Shown in pieces: positions 52,498 to 64,000 of a DNA stretch of 64,000 bases. The notes under the pieces were generated by a model. It was not told the DNA's origin, made no database searches, and saw only the letters and a program-made list of their open reading frames with translations. This DNA is from Diplonema papillatum (Eukaryota; Euglenozoa; Diplonemea; Diplonemida; Diplonemidae). The stretch lies in contig JAPJBO010000006.1 of the NCBI GenBank assembly GCA_030068145.1, forward strand, positions 434,001 to 498,000, in the 5' to 3' direction. Positions within the stretch are counted from its first letter, which is position 1; every line of letters begins with the position of its first letter. The position numbers and the translations under genes are program-made.

Positions 52498-52600
52498 GGG
52501 ATTGCAAGAACGTGCTTGGAATGGATATGTGCTCAACACCGCACTGGTCCCGTCTGCGCCGTGTTTCGGTCCTTTAAGCCACCGACACCTAAGGCGGCTA
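52498..52600 (+). mobile_element. Family D repeat, 5' half
   Basis: ATTGCAAGAACGTGCTTGGA to GCCACCGACACCTAAGGCGG. Confidence 0.8.
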
Positions 52601-52857
52601 TCAACCTGAGCGCCTGGGCTGCATGCCAAAAGGGGGAAAATAGTTATTGGTACGAAGACCGCGTGATGCTTGCACCACTGAGGCAGGATTGTTCAGGACA
52701 CGGGGGGGAAATGTTTCTTGGGTTTGAAGAGCGCGTGGTGCTTGCGCCACTGAGGCCAGGTTATTTAACCGCGGATTTAGTGAAGGCGTGCTCAGGAAAC
52801 GGTCGTGAGCGAAACCCGACCAGGTAACGACCATTTCACTGTCTTCGGGGGAGGGGG

Positions 52858-53035
52858 GGGTTGCAAGAACGTGCTTGGAATGGGTATGTGCCAACACCGC
52901 ACTGGTCCCGTCTGCGCCGTGTTTCGGTCCTTTAAGCCACGGACACATAAGGCGGGCCATCATCAGCGCGGAACCTGAGTGTCTGCAGACAGGACAGCGG
53001 TGTGAGTCTGGTTTGTCAGGCGGCTGTTCGTAGCT
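52858..53035 (+). mobile_element. Family D repeat
   Basis: TTGCAAGAACGTGCTTGGAA to GGCGGCTGTTCGTAGCTCG; a family A copy follows within 40 bp. Confidence 0.8.
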
Positions 53036-53071
53036 CGCAGAGTAGTAGCGCGGGGGGGCGGGCGAGTTCCC

Positions 53072-53220
53072 TTTTTTTAGAGTTAAAGTTCGCTTGAAAT
53101 TCCGGGGTCCGTGTGACCGTTCCATGAATGGGTTCTCTTAGTGCAAGAAAGGGCTATATGGTTACGGGTTGTATATTTGATGCACGCTTTCGTAATGGGC
53201 TAATGGCTAGCCGTGTCTTT
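53072..53220 (-). mobile_element. Family A retroposon
   Basis: TTTTTTTAGAGTTAAAGTTC to GGTTACGGGTTGTATATTTG and the GGCTAGCC part; an 11-bp gap replaces the GGTTTTAGGGTC block. A tail-only copy follows at 53258-53282. Confidence 0.7.
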
Positions 53221-53409
53221 GTAGGCAGACTTCGATGTTGGCGAGCCAAGATTGTGGTCTTTTTAGAGTGAAAGTTTCGCTTGAGAGCGACATCATTTTT
53301 GTGTTTCCGACGATCCCGAATGGACGTACAGATTGGTGTCTTGTTTTTTTTCCCCGACGACAACTAGTGTCAGACTAGCCTACCCGAAGGCAATTGATTT
53401 ATTTAGGCA

Positions 53410-53660
53410 AGATTACTCTACCGGCTTTTAACGGCCGCTGAACAGCCCAGGAGAAATAGGGGGTTTGGGGGCTTAACGGGCCTAGTTCTGACTCTGGTTG
53501 GTCCACCATGATCATCGCAGGCCCTTCGTATCCGCAAAAGTGGTTTGTTGCTTCAGGTTGCGGCTGCACCTGCGTGTGGAGAAACGTGCCGGTGAATACC
53601 TTTGTTTGGGTTCCGGTGCCACTCTCGTACCTACGTAGGTCCGCCGAAAGTGTACGGTAA
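53410..53660 (-). other. Coding-like patch, possible exon
   Basis: The minus frame reads ESGTGTQTKVFTGTFLHTQV then PEATNHFCGYEGPAMIMVDQ and TPYFSWAVQRPL, with protein-like composition and the usual gene direction. No domain is recognised; borders unknown. Confidence 0.3.
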
Positions 53661-53664
53661 GCCC

Positions 53665-54555
53665 CCCCCGCAGCATTGTTCTTTCGAGGACGTGAACCAC
53701 ATGGATTGGCATGCTTTTTCTTTCTCACAGGCCGAAGTAACCTATGGTGCCGTCGCCTGCCTACATGTGGAGTTGGCTGCGTATTCTTGTGAATGCGATC
53801 GCGCGGCAAGCCTACGAGCAAGCATACTCGTTTTTCACTTCGAGGGCACCAGTTACTCCGCAGCAACAGGGCGAGTGATTGTTCTGGCGACTTCGTATCG
53901 CTCGACTGTTTAGAAGGCCGGTGACTAATAACTACTTACTAGTCTGCTCCACAACAGGTCCCAATATAGGGCAACTAGTGGGATCCAGGCATCAGAGGTC
54001 CTGAGCACCGTATTGGTACCAGTATACATACATCGCTGCGGTGTGCATCCATACACTCTACCATACCACCTGCATGGGCTATAAGGTTTTACGAGGAAGT
54101 ATGTATTGCCCGGTGGGGCATCCGTAGTAGTAGTAGCAGTAGTAGTATGTGTCATCCTAATCCGGGAACAAGTCAGGGAGAAGAAGGGAGCAATCTTTAC
54201 AACAAAGGAGTGACATAAGGTGGCCGCTCGAATCCGAGCGCACACAGCAGCAGTGACGCGTCGGCAGTATTTGCACTTCAGGATGGGGCTGCCGTCATGA
54301 GCGTCGACGGCTAGCGAGTGTCGGCAGAGGGTGCAGTGGTCGGAGCAAGCTTGAAGGTGGCAGGTCGGCCGCACATTGTATTGCCCGAAGGGCCATCCGA
54401 AAAAAAAAGCTTACGTCGTGAGGCCAGCACGTAAAAGTGCCGTCCAGAAACAAAATTATTTTTTACGTGGCTGCAAGGGAAGCAAAAGCTTTAGTGCGAC
54501 GATCCCGTGGTGGCCGTACAGATTGGTGCCTTTCGACCTTTATTTGTAGAGTGAA
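53665..54555. other. No gene recognised
   Basis: Holds a TAGTAGTAG run at 54126-54148 and a family J piece at 54495-54560. No coding signal. Confidence 0.45.
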
Positions 54556-54559
54556 GGTT

Positions 54560-55165
54560 CTCTCGTAAGAATGGAAACAAAGCGTACGGGGGAAAAAAGA
54601 AGGTGGGGGAGATGCCCTTAGAGTGAAGGGCCTGGTTGGCCAACCCTCTCATCATACCAGCAGAATACCACCCGCCAAGCGCAGGCACAGACAAAAAAGG
54701 GGGAGGGCCAACGATATAATGCAAGCGACTAGCGAAGGCGCCGAGAAAGCAAAGGAGTGAAGGCGAAAATGAAGAGAAAAAATGCAGTTCACTTTGGAGA
54801 AAAGTACAAAAGGAAAAAGAAAAAAAAAAAGCAAAAACGAATAGGAGAATGCCGCAGAAGGAGAGGGTTTCTGGCTGAGAGGAAAAATACAAAGAGGAAA
54901 CGCAAAAACAAGAAAGCGAAGGAGTGAGTGAAAAAAAAAAGAGGAGAAGAAAAAGAAGGACCACTATCTTTTCATTCGTTTCATTTTTTTCTTCTATAAG
55001 TGGAAGAGTATTTTGAGGTTTAGAATAGTGGGTTATTTTTTTTTCTTGTTTCTCTTCTTTTCAGTCAAGGGAAGGCTCGTTGGATCCAGAGACGAGACCC
55101 GCCGCTGGGGGAAAAGAACAAACAGAGGAGTAAAGGAGTGAGAGAAAAAGGTGAAAGGACCACAC
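54560..55165. other. Strongly purine-skewed stretch
   Basis: The plus strand is mostly A and G for about 600 bp (for example 54745-54960), so the gene-sense minus strand is a long polypyrimidine region. A second such stretch lies at 56705-57070. No gene seen. Confidence 0.55.
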
Positions 55166-55654
55166 TGCCCCTACCGCCAGCTCGCGCGGTGCCTTTGGCA
55201 AGACACGCCTGCACGTAGGCTGCGTCGCGCTAGCAACAAGCACTGCAACACGTTTATTAATTTGTAGCACCGCTGGATGCGTTGTGCAACACAACTACTG
55301 CGATTTGCGCCAACCGTCTCTACATCATATCGGTACGCTCAAAACCAGAGAAAAAGGGGAATGTGCTTTGGGAGGGTACGGAGCGGCATTTCTTTCTGTT
55401 CGTTTGATCGATCGGAATGGTATTGCTAGCTACGAAGAAACGAGGTTCTGGACAGATTCGAGGCTTCTTTTCGTACATCAAAGGGAGTTGAAGTATGGCT
55501 AAAGAGGAGAGGACGCCAGACAAAGACTGCAAGTTTTCAGCCTCAGGAGGAGGGAAAGAGGTGTGCTGCACCCGGGAACGCATGTGAAATGTACAGTGCA
55601 CGCTTACATTGCACACCCAAAAAAAGCCATTGCGAGTCTCTTGAGGAGGGGCGC

Positions 55655-55682
55655 CCTTTTTAGAGTTAAAGTTCGCATGTTT
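55655..55682 (-). mobile_element. Family A retroposon, tail only
   Basis: TTTTTAGAGTTAAAGTTCGC then ATG; interrupted after 20 bp by T-rich DNA and the GT tract. Confidence 0.5.
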
Positions 55683-55703
55683 TTTTTCTTCTTTTTTTAG
55701 CGT

Positions 55704-56075
<372 letters not shown>

Positions 56076-56212
56076 TCTCAGTAATGGGTAACCCCTGAGC
56101 GGAGTCTAGCCCAGTGTGTGTATGTGTGTGTTGGACTCGATTCAAGTAAGAAAGGGGGCGGGTGATGCAAGGTTTGGTGTGTCGTGTCTCTGTTGGACGG
56201 CCCATCCTCTTT

Positions 56213-56330
56213 TCTGGAGCGAAAGTTCGCTTGAAACTCCGGGGTTTAAAAGTCTCCGGGTGACCTTTGGCAACATGGGAAGATATCCTTTGTGCTCTGC
56301 GTGTTCGTGAGGGTGGGGTACGAGAATCGG
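56213..56330 (-). mobile_element. Family A retroposon, variant subfamily
   Basis: GCGAAAGTTCGCTTGAAACT to GGGAAGATATCCTTTGTGCT, matching 49616; the A-tail is worn away. Confidence 0.65.
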
Positions 56331-57214
56331 CGTGCACCTTTGTTGTTGGTCATCAGCGGTTTCGGCCTTATCCACATACCTTTGTAGGTGACTGTCTGTA
56401 CCGTATGACCGTCTCTTTTCGTTTACTTTTGGTGCTGCATGGTTAGCGCAGTAAGTAGCGTATCCGGTAGCGATATCGGATTGCAATACAGGTGGTGCTA
56501 CAATTATTTGGGTTTCTGTCATTCACACTTTTGTGTTTCCGTTTTTTTTTTTTTTGTGCTTCGAACCCCAACCCCCCACTTTCTTTTTACTCCAGCTTTT
56601 AACTCCAGCTTTCTGGGAGGGCTGGACGTGCAACTACTGCACGTTGGAGGCACAGGGTGATATTAACCAACACCTTACTTGCGCCGAAGCCAAGCTTGTA
56701 CGTATATAGATGTGCAGGAATAAGAGAGAAAGAGAGCTTTCAAGCAGGAAAATGAAAAGGAAAACAGATAAAATGGGAGGGCGATGGGCAAAGAGAGTAG
56801 AAATGCGCAGCTTTGTTTTATTGGAATCGAGGCGGGGGGAGAAATGTGCCAAGTGCCTTCAAATGAGAGAAAGCGATAGAAAAGCCAAAGGAAAAACCCT
56901 TCCAAAAAGACTTTCGCTTCAATAAGCAGAGAGCCCAGAACAAGGGGAACTCATTAGGTTGATGTTCAGACAGAACACTGCCTCACACGCAGGGTAGACG
57001 ATAGCATCAAGTCTTCTTCGAAGAAAAATGGGATAAAAAAAAAGGAGAAAAGAGTACAAGACTCCGTAAAAATGAACCCAAGGGGAACTGAAGTCCCCTG
57101 TTTTCTCTCGTTTCACCTTGGAGAGGGGTATGGGCGGAAAGCAAGGGATTGCGGCAACCCCTCAAATACTAGTTCTTCGTGTGTACAGGGAGTTTTTTTG
57201 TTCCTGCACTAGCA

Positions 57215-57497
57215 CTTTTTTTACATAAGCGAAAGGAAATGCTCGACGATGCTGCACGACAACGAACAGAAGATCTGAAGTGCTGTAACTACCGAACCAC
57301 GTGTTGAGCGGACGTGAAGTCATGCGGGTCTACCCCTACACGACAAATCACACAAACACAACAGGTCAAAAGCTGAGTGAGAAAACAACACACCGGTAGT
57401 GTAAGCGAAGAACGAATCAGATTGTGTTTGTTGATTGTATTTGCCCCTTACCTCTATATTTCCTCCCTTCCATTCGGAGTCGAAGCAGCTACGTCAA
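57215..57497 (-). mobile_element. SINE-like family C, minus copy
   Basis: The minus strand runs from GACGTAGCTGCTTCGACTCC to CGCTTATGTAAAAAAA. Internal text matches 14561 closely. Confidence 0.75.
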
Positions 57498-57635
57498 GAA
57501 TTCCCGTTGGCTTCGTTCACGTTTCGTGCGCCCTGTGGCTCCGGAAATGTTCTTCCAACTGTACTAGGAGGAAATGCACCGGCAATCGCGCGAGTAAGAG
57601 AAAAGAAGAAGTGTGAAAACGCTCACTTTTTTCTT

Positions 57636-57765
57636 TAGTACTAACAATCTTGTGGGGTGCCCTCCAACGTATTGTGCAGGCTAAAAAGACGTAGGCAGCG
57701 TGTTTTGGTGGTTGATCAGAATTCCTCACCTGAATACACACAGGGTAAAATACCAGTGGGAAAAC
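57636..57765 (-). mobile_element. Family F repeat, minus copy
   Basis: The minus strand carries TTCAGGTGAGGAATTCTGAT and CAAAACACGCTGCCTACGTC to GATTGTTAGTACTAAA. Confidence 0.75.
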
Positions 57766-57849
57766 GATCAACGGGCATGCACAAACAAAACGACACCTTC
57801 AGGCTATTAGCTTCATTTTTCCTCAACTTCCAAATTCCGTCTCAATAGC

Positions 57850-58455
57850 CGATTTGCTTTTCCCGCTCTGAAATCGAGACGCCTTTGTTTAGGCCACCCG
57901 AACCTTCCAAAAGGGGGGGTCCGGGGGGCTCGTCCCCCCGGCAAACGGTGCGGTACATTCAGGTGGAGAAACAGTTTGCACTTCTCCGTCCGTTTGTCGC
58001 GTTAAACATACGACCAGCGTACTGGTGGCACTGTTTGCCATCTGTGTGACCCTCGCCCTGTGAGGCAGAACCTGTGCTACTCCGGTTCGTCACTTTCGCA
58101 AGCTCCAGTTGTCATCGTCGTAGGTGTCGAACCCTCCAAGCCTACACAGTCTGACCCAGTCTGCTATGATGCGGGATGACAGACACTTCTACTTGCCTGC
58201 TATGCTGTAGACGTTTCTCAACGGCTTAAAAAACGCGTTTGGCAGGATTTCTCTCCTCTTGTCCAGATGGTATCGGGCCTCCCATTTTAGAGTATGTTGC
58301 AGTATTGGTATTCTGGTGCCTCCCGGTTGTCGTAGAGGCTGGAGGAGGGTGGGGATGATGAAGGGGAAAAGGAATGGAGGGTTGCTCGTGTCGGGTGATT
58401 TCTCACTCCGTCGTAAAACCGGATTGGGTGCCCCCAAACGCGCTTCGGAAGGTGG
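57850..58455. other. No gene recognised
   Basis: Unassigned sequence with a short palindromic GGGGGGTCCGGGGGGCTCGT stretch at 57915. No coding signal. Confidence 0.45.
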
Positions 58456-58457
58456 TG

Positions 58458-58673
58458 GGGATTTGCAAGAACGTGCTTGGAATGGATATGTGCTCAACAC
58501 CGCACTGGTCCCGTCTGCGCCGTGTTTCGAACCTGTAAGCCACGGACACATGAGGCGGACCATCAGAAACCTGAGTGTCTGCAGACAGGCCAGCGGTGTG
58601 AGTCTGGTTTGTCAGGCGGCTGCACACACAGCCGGGACCGCCTGTGCTGCTAGAGCACAGGCAAATCCGTCAC
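58458..58673 (+). mobile_element. Family D repeat
   Basis: ATTTGCAAGAACGTGCTTGG to AGAGCACAGGCAAATCCGT, with a small deletion in the middle. Confidence 0.8.
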
Positions 58674-58762
58674 GGGGAGAAGGACCCTACAACCGTGCTT
58701 CGGAAGGGAAGGGCGGGGCCTGCTTGGGTTGAATGGTGCTTGAATAGTGCTTGAACGGTGAG

Positions 58763-58920
58763 GTCCAGCCTCAGAAGCTGGAGTGAAAGAGGGTGTGCCC
58801 GAGTCACACCCGAAAAAGCGGGTGTGCTACAACCAAAACGTGTGTAACTCCACACCCGAAAAACTGGTGTGACACCCGCTTTTTTAACTCCGGCTTTAAC
58901 TCCAGCTCCTGGGGCTGGCT
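58763..58920. mobile_element. MITE 5 (CAGCCTCAGAAGCTGGAGT ends)
   Basis: GTCCAGCCTCAGAAGCTGGA faces TCCAGCTCCTGGGGCTGG. Inside, CACACCCGAAAAAGCGGGTG and relatives form further inverted pairs. A longer copy is at 63359; a half copy is near 56583. Confidence 0.7.
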
Positions 58921-58924
58921 CCGC

Positions 58925-60345
58925 CGTGTAGGGCTTGAGTGGGAAGGGGGGTCGTTCTACTTTTGAGCGGGCTATTCGTTTTCCCCCTGGCCCCACCAAA
59001 CCAGAATTGCGTTGAGATGAAGAGCGTCCGCCTTACAGGGTATTTTCCCAAGGACCTGCAAGGGTGTCTGATCTTCAAGGGGGGTGGAATAAGGTGGTTT
59101 CCGACTCAATAGCTTTTCACCGAAGCACTGCAGACAGTCATGATTCGAAGCAGAAGGCCACGGTGAAGACTTGTTCGAGCCTTGTTCGAGCCGTTGGAGA
59201 TGAACATTTTGAGAAAGAGGAACAAAGCGGTATCTCCTTACTTGTTTGTGCGCCCTGGGAACACACTTCTTGTGTTAAGAAGTCAGTGATTTTAGAGTTT
59301 TATTCGCTTGAGAATCCGGGATTTTAGAGTGAAAGTTTTTACGTTTAGTTTCATAAAACTCATTCAACGGGACTTTTCGACGTGACCCCAGGTATGTAAC
59401 CTTTGCGTGTGACTAACGCCCCAGAAGTACCTGTGTTTCTTGTGGGACACAGCACATTTTCCTCCTGTTCGCAACTGGCAGCCTCCGCAAGTATTTCCGG
59501 CAGCAGGTACGTATACGAAAAGATACAGGTCACCGCGTGGGTTTCGAATGAGGAACGGTCAATAAAATCTTCTGGTCTTAGCGGAAATGCTTCAGATTCT
59601 GTGGATCATCCTCACCCAGGGGTGATGACCTTCGAAGATGCGCATTTGGAACTCAAAAAAAGAAATCGTCTGTGGTTGGAGTATGTGTTTCCAGTAGGGA
59701 ACAGTCTGATGTGCACCACAGTCTTAACACTGCAAAAGGAGGATCGAATGGCGGACTTCGGTTCTATTATTCGACGCAGCGAGTAATAACACGGGTGTCG
59801 TTATTCGAACGTCGTGCACCTTGATGACTTTGCCAAAAATTCTTCGTTGCGTTTTTTTTGTATCGTTTGCTCGATTGATGAATGGGAAAAAATATATGTT
59901 TGCGTTTCCGACGATCCGGGTTCACTTTTTTTTACTTTTCTTCGAGAGGAGGGTGGCGGTGGAGTATTGTATCGGTGCCACTCCTTCACGCCGTGTGTGT
60001 TCTCGACCGCCTCGACGTGCACTCTATGCGCGCTGTGCAGACGTCCTCCCCACTTTGTTTCCAACAAACGGAAGGCACGGGTGTATAGTAGCTGGCGGCC
60101 CATCTCTCTCCCCCTCCTTTTTCCCCCTTTTCTTACTTTTCGAACTTTGAATGCTCCTGCGTTTCTTTTTCTTGCTTTTTGAACATTGAATGATCAGGGA
60201 CCGGTGGGCATTGAGTAGAGCGACGAGATTTGGGGATGCGCGCGAAAACGCGTCAAGAAAGCTGCAAGTGCCCATCCCTGGAAGACGCCGGCGCGCGTTC
60301 TGCAGTACACCAGTGCCGGTACACACACCATCATGGCATCCGCGG
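58925..60345. other. No gene recognised; repeat pieces
   Basis: Includes a family A tail pair at 59290-59345, a diverged family B piece at 59420-59520 (GGGACACAGCACATTTTCCT) and one end of a Tourist-like MITE near 59765-59810. Confidence 0.45.
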
Positions 60346-60350
60346 GCGGG

Positions 60351-60575
60351 TGGGATTGCAAGAACGTGCTTGGAATGGGTACGTGCTCAACACCGCACTG
60401 GTCCCGTCTGCGCCGTGTTTCGGCCCTTTAAGCCACGGACACATAAGGCGGACCATCATCAGCGCGGAACCTGAGTGTCTGCAGACAGGACAGCGGTGTG
60501 AGACTGGTTTGTCAGGCCGCTGTTCGTAGCTCGTCACAGCCAGGACCACCCGTGCTACTACAGCACAGGCAAATC
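60351..60575 (+). mobile_element. Family D repeat, full copy
   Basis: ATTGCAAGAACGTGCTTGGA to ACAGCACAGGCAAATCC, nearly identical to 19936. Confidence 0.85.
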
Positions 60576-60579
60576 CCTC

Positions 60580-60970
60580 TGGGCAGGTGGGAGGAACGGA
60601 GGGCTGGGTGGCTCCTCGGACGGTGCTACGAGTAGTGAGCGGGGGGCCGTGGTGCTTTGCAGGTGTTCAGGGCGTCGAGGAGCCGGCAGGCGGTACGTGC
60701 GAAGATTTCTCTTGCGGAACTCCGGCGGTCCACCTCAGATCCGTGGCGTGCGTGGAGGCTCTGAAAGCCTTTCCCCTCTCCTCCACGGCGGGCAAGAACA
60801 GCAATGCCCGTCCCACACACTGGCAGCCAGCCCAAATCGGCGGGATCTTGCTTGCGAAGGGAAGCAAAATACCTCGTTTCACCGCCATGAGGCAGATTCT
60901 TGTTGCGTTGGTGGAGACCCAGCCATCAGAGTGCTGATGAGTACCCGACGGGATGCTTGTCGTTGGGAAG
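60580..60970. other. GC-rich stretch, coding status unclear
   Basis: Open frames exist on both strands (minus frame with SSAREIFARTACRLLDALNT). None has a recognised domain. Confidence 0.25.
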
Positions 60971-60971
60971 G

Positions 60972-61125
60972 GGGTGTGCAAGAACCTGCTTGTAATGGAC
61001 ATGTGCACAAGTCCGCAAGGTTATGTCCGGTGTTGGGGTCGGTCCTGTAAGCCACGGACACATGAAACGGACCATCATCAGGAACCTGAGTCTCGTCAGA
61101 CAGGACAGTGGTTTGAGTATGGTTC
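60972..61125 (+). mobile_element. Family D repeat, diverged
   Basis: TGCAAGAACCTGCTTGTAAT to AGACAGGACAGTGGTTTGAG; the most diverged copy. Confidence 0.7.
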
Positions 61126-61230
61126 AGTTGAACCGCAGTCGGATCCGGATGCAAAAGTGGCTTTAACATGCCATATATGGGAAGGAGGCAGCGCACACAG
61201 AACAAGTGGGAGCATGTACTCTTGCTCAAA

Positions 61231-61503
61231 AATACTCGACGCAGCTGCTTTGATTCCGAATGAATGGGAGAAAATATAGGGGTAGAGGAGCAAATCCAAT
61301 ACAAACACAATCTGATTTGTTCTTCGCTTACACCACCGTGTGTTGTTTTGTGGTTGTGTGATTTGTCGTGCAGGGGTAGACCCGCATGACCTCGCGTCCG
61401 TTCAACACGTGGTTCGGTAGTTACAGCACTTGGGATCTCTTCGGTTCTTCGTCTGGCAGCATCGTCGAGCATTTCCTTCCAAGCTGGCGCTAATGTAAAA
61501 AAA
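61231..61503 (+). mobile_element. SINE-like family C
   Basis: AATACTCGACGCAGCTGC to GGCGCTAATGTAAAAAAA. Confidence 0.75.
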
Positions 61504-61660
61504 GTGGAGTCGGCGAGAGAGCACGACCACCAGGAACCCACGATGGGTGGCCAACGAGCCGGTTCCGAGTTCAACAGAAGAATCAGAGCCGAGTCGCGCC
61601 AGCGAGCAACGGGTCATCCTCGACAATTCTTCCGGAGATAACAACGAATTGTTATAAGAA
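61504..61660 (-). other. Coding-like patch, possible exon
   Basis: The minus frame reads NNSLLSPEELSRMTRCSLAR then THRGFLVVVLSRRL; protein-like but unassigned. A family C SINE lies directly against it. Confidence 0.25.
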
Positions 61661-61865
61661 TTCGAAGGCTGACGCTGCAGACGGGTTCTGGCGGTGATTG
61701 GCGGGACTTGATGCTAGAGCATGTTCGACGCTCGCATCAAACAAGCATGGGAGGCAATATTCTGCCTAAACATCAAACTAAGATTTTCCCTTCCAGGTTT
61801 TCCTCTACCAGCGGGAGTTGCTTGGGTATAGCTTCCTTGTTCCGGGCAGTTTCTTTTTCTTTTTC

Positions 61866-61962
61866 GCTATTTTTTTTTTTTTTTTTTTTTTAGTGAAAGT
61901 TCGCTTGAAACTCCGGGGTTTTTTTAGAGTTAGAGTTCGCTTGAAATTTTTCGGGGTAGAAG
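61866..61962 (-). mobile_element. Two family A tails in tandem
   Basis: A run of about 24 T then AGTGAAAGTTCGCTTGAAAC, followed by TTTTTTTAGAGTTAGAGTTC; two insertions, the second 30 bp from the first. Confidence 0.65.
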
Positions 61963-62337
61963 CCTTCAGTTTTCCGGCGTTGAGTTTGCGTAGTGTGCTC
62001 CACTTTGCCTTTGCCTGCGGCACATGGCCACCAGCTGCACGTGGACTTGCTGCACTGGCGCACTGAATTTCCTGCGCCGCAGGCGCAAAAATCTTTGGAG
62101 TCGGTCGCCTATGATGGGACGGTCTACACTCTCTGGCTGCACACCCAAAAGCGTGCTTCATTCCCTCACTACTGCGCTGGTGACGTCCCGTTTTATTATT
62201 ATTTATATATTTTCAAATTTTGTCCTCCGGAGGGGATACTGCAGCAGTTCCTCGGATGCAACCCCTTCTTTTGGCTCCTTGAACTGACGCTTGGTCAGGG
62301 CGCGAAAGTATCATCGGCGTCCACAACCACGACCTGT

Positions 62338-62820
62338 CGGCAGCTGAGCCAGATGAACTTTAAAACAAAAGAGAACATTTTTCTCCCAGGACGCCCGAGC
62401 CGGAGCGGTCGACGGACCACAGAGGCGCAAGACAGAACAGGAAGGGCGCGGTCGGTACGAGGAGCGGCAATCGCGGATAAGGCAACGAGCACAGAGCCGT
62501 CCACGCGCAGACGAGCAGTTAAGCGGCCTGCGTCGCATGGCACAAACGGAGGAAGCCCGTGCGGGAGGGAGCGGAGACGAGGTGATGCAAGACGAAGGGG
62601 AAGCGCGAAGCGGCCAGCCCAGACGGACCAGCAAGACGCAAGATCAGGCGACCAAGAGAAGGAGGGGGACGCGACCCAGAGACCCGGGCTAAGTAGCCTG
62701 GAACTAGTGCGTTGGACCTTTCTTCGGAGGGGCTCACGCACTCAAAGTTCGACTATACGCACCGCGTCGGCAGCTGAGCCAGATGAACTTCAAAACAAAA
62801 GAGAATATTTTTCTCCCTGG
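62338..62820 (+). other. Coding-like block between 48-bp direct repeats
   Basis: CGGCAGCTGAGCCAGATGAA with AAAACAAAAGAGAA is at 62338 and 62769. Between them a plus frame without ATG at its head reads EQEGRGRYEERQSRIRQRAQ and later MAQTEEARAGGSGDEVMQDE, ending at 62690; highly charged, unassigned. Confidence 0.35.
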
Positions 62821-62919
62821 AGGTGGGCCAACTGTGCTGATAAACGAAGCCAACCGGACGACTAGCATCAACTGCAAAGATAAGGAGCTCAGGTAGTGAA
62901 TGCAGCGGTGAGGAACGGA

Positions 62920-63355
62920 CCCTCTGCTTTCAGAGTGAAACATCGCTTGAACGCTTTGTTTCTGTACTTGCAGTTTTTCCGCTGGCTTCGTTTCATTAAT
63001 TTTACGTGGGCGAGCGTCTTTTAGGAAATGTGCCCGTATTTTGAATGTTCGGTAATTCTGTCGCCGTCAGTCTTCACGTCGCTGCGGAAAAGGGTAGGTA
63101 GAATTGCATAGGTTTGTCAATTCCTTTTAGTTTTTCGTTGTCGACAACACTGACTGTAATTGTTCTCAGTATTTTTTGACGTGTAAAGCATTTTAGAGTG
63201 AGAGTTCGCTTGAAACTCGAGGTTGTAGTGGCGATATCCTGAGGGGCTTTTTGCCATGGACCTGGCAGGGTACTTTAGGACTTTGGGGGGATGTAGAGTA
63301 GTTTTTCGTTCTAGCCAAGTTGCCAACGACTTGCGTTGATCGCCACCATTCCATC
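62920..63355. other. No gene; worn family A tails
   Basis: Family A tail remnants at about 62925-62955 and 63192-63218. Nothing else recognised. Confidence 0.45.
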
Positions 63356-63358
63356 CGG

Positions 63359-63753
63359 GTCTAGCCTCAGAAGCTGGAGTCAAAGTAGGGCACACCCAAA
63401 AGGTGTGAACATGACGCGCGGTTTGAATGACCCTTCAAAGACAAACATGCTCAAACGCTCCGAAACCGTGAAAGAATGCTTGCAGGTTCGTTTTGGTGGA
63501 GCGTCGTGCCCGCTCTCTTTTGCCCTTGCCCCAGCAACACTTCGCAGGTATGCTCTTGCCACTTGCCGGTCACGGCTTGAGTATGAAGTTTGCATGAACA
63601 ATGATGATGGGGGATGACAAGAGAGAGAGAGAGAGTTGTATTTACACGGTGGAATCCGCCAGCCTGAAGAGCTGAAGTTAAACAGGCTATGCTCCGAGCC
63701 ATACCCGCAAAGCCGGTGCACCTCCAGCTTTGATTCCAGCTTCTGAGGCTTGG
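63359..63753. mobile_element. MITE 5, long copy
   Basis: GTCTAGCCTCAGAAGCTGGA then GTCAAAG faces CTTTGATTCCAGCTTCTGAG then GCTTGGAC, about 395 bp apart. The middle has a GAGAGAGAGAG run and no coding frame of note. Confidence 0.7.
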
Positions 63754-64000
63754 ACACAACCGTGTAAAATGCTTCGTGTTTCAAGGAGCCAACACTATGG
63801 ATTCACCGGTTGACATTATTTCCGTTGAACACCGCAGTGTGCGCGGTGGTGAGCTTCTCGTTCCCTCGTCCAACCTTGCTTGGTTGGCTAAAAAGAATTA
63901 CATGTTTGCTTTAGTAGTTTTGCCATTTTTTTCTTCTTTTTTGGTTGCAGTTTGTTGTTGTTGCTTTTTATTGTTGTTGTAGCTTGTTGTTTTTTTTTTT

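Noticed and set aside
62338-62820. LTR element bounded by the 48-bp direct repeats
   Set aside because: Repeats are too short, there are no reverse transcriptase, integrase or primer-site features, and the inside is only 380 bp.

Overview
This window looks like nuclear DNA of a protist, and my best guess is a diplonemid-like euglenozoan (moderate to low confidence). Every gene or gene fragment I can identify with some confidence lies on the minus strand (receptor protein, EMC4, two unnamed exons, KP-repeat protein, transportin, a membrane-protein exon, a secreted protein, an amidohydrolase fragment), as in the one-direction gene arrays of Euglenozoa. Coding islands are GC-rich in third codon position and sit in long, AT-richer, repeat-laden DNA. 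At least one gene (EMC4) has conventional GT-AG introns, and these introns have collected repeats.

Layout. 1-3.05 kb: 5' two-thirds or more of a receptor-like protein (dCache, membrane segment, HAMP-like, degenerate nucleotide-cyclase domain) running off the left edge. 3.4-4.2 kb: 46-bp minisatellite. 6.4-6.7 kb: long GT tract. 8.3-9.8 kb: EMC4 3' exons between two LSU rRNA fragments. 9.8-10.3 kb and 16.1-16.6 kb: two copies of one 455-bp segment. 11.1-11.5 kb: SSU rRNA fragment. 13.2-14.5 kb: a terminal exon with its tail tandemly repeated. 16.6-17.3 kb: 16-bp minisatellite. 22.7-27.1 kb: large lysine/proline repeat protein. 30.5-32.1 kb: more LSU rRNA fragments. 33.3-36.5 kb: transportin, with copies of its 3' end downstream and broken copies of its 5' end upstream. 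37.5-38.0 kb: hAT-like transposase remnant. 40.7 kb: membrane-protein exon plus decayed duplicate. 43.6-44.8 kb: secreted Cys-rich protein whose end is cut by a repeat. 45-64 kb: almost only repeats, with two very long CA/GT tracts, several MITE families and a decayed amidohydrolase fragment.

The recognisable genes are housekeeping or surface functions (nuclear import, ER membrane-protein insertion, signal reception, secretion) and do not form a pathway. The strongest theme is genome remodelling: A-tailed retroposons with biased orientation, SINE-like families, at least five MITE families (one nested in another), scattered rRNA fragments, and repeated partial duplication of gene ends.
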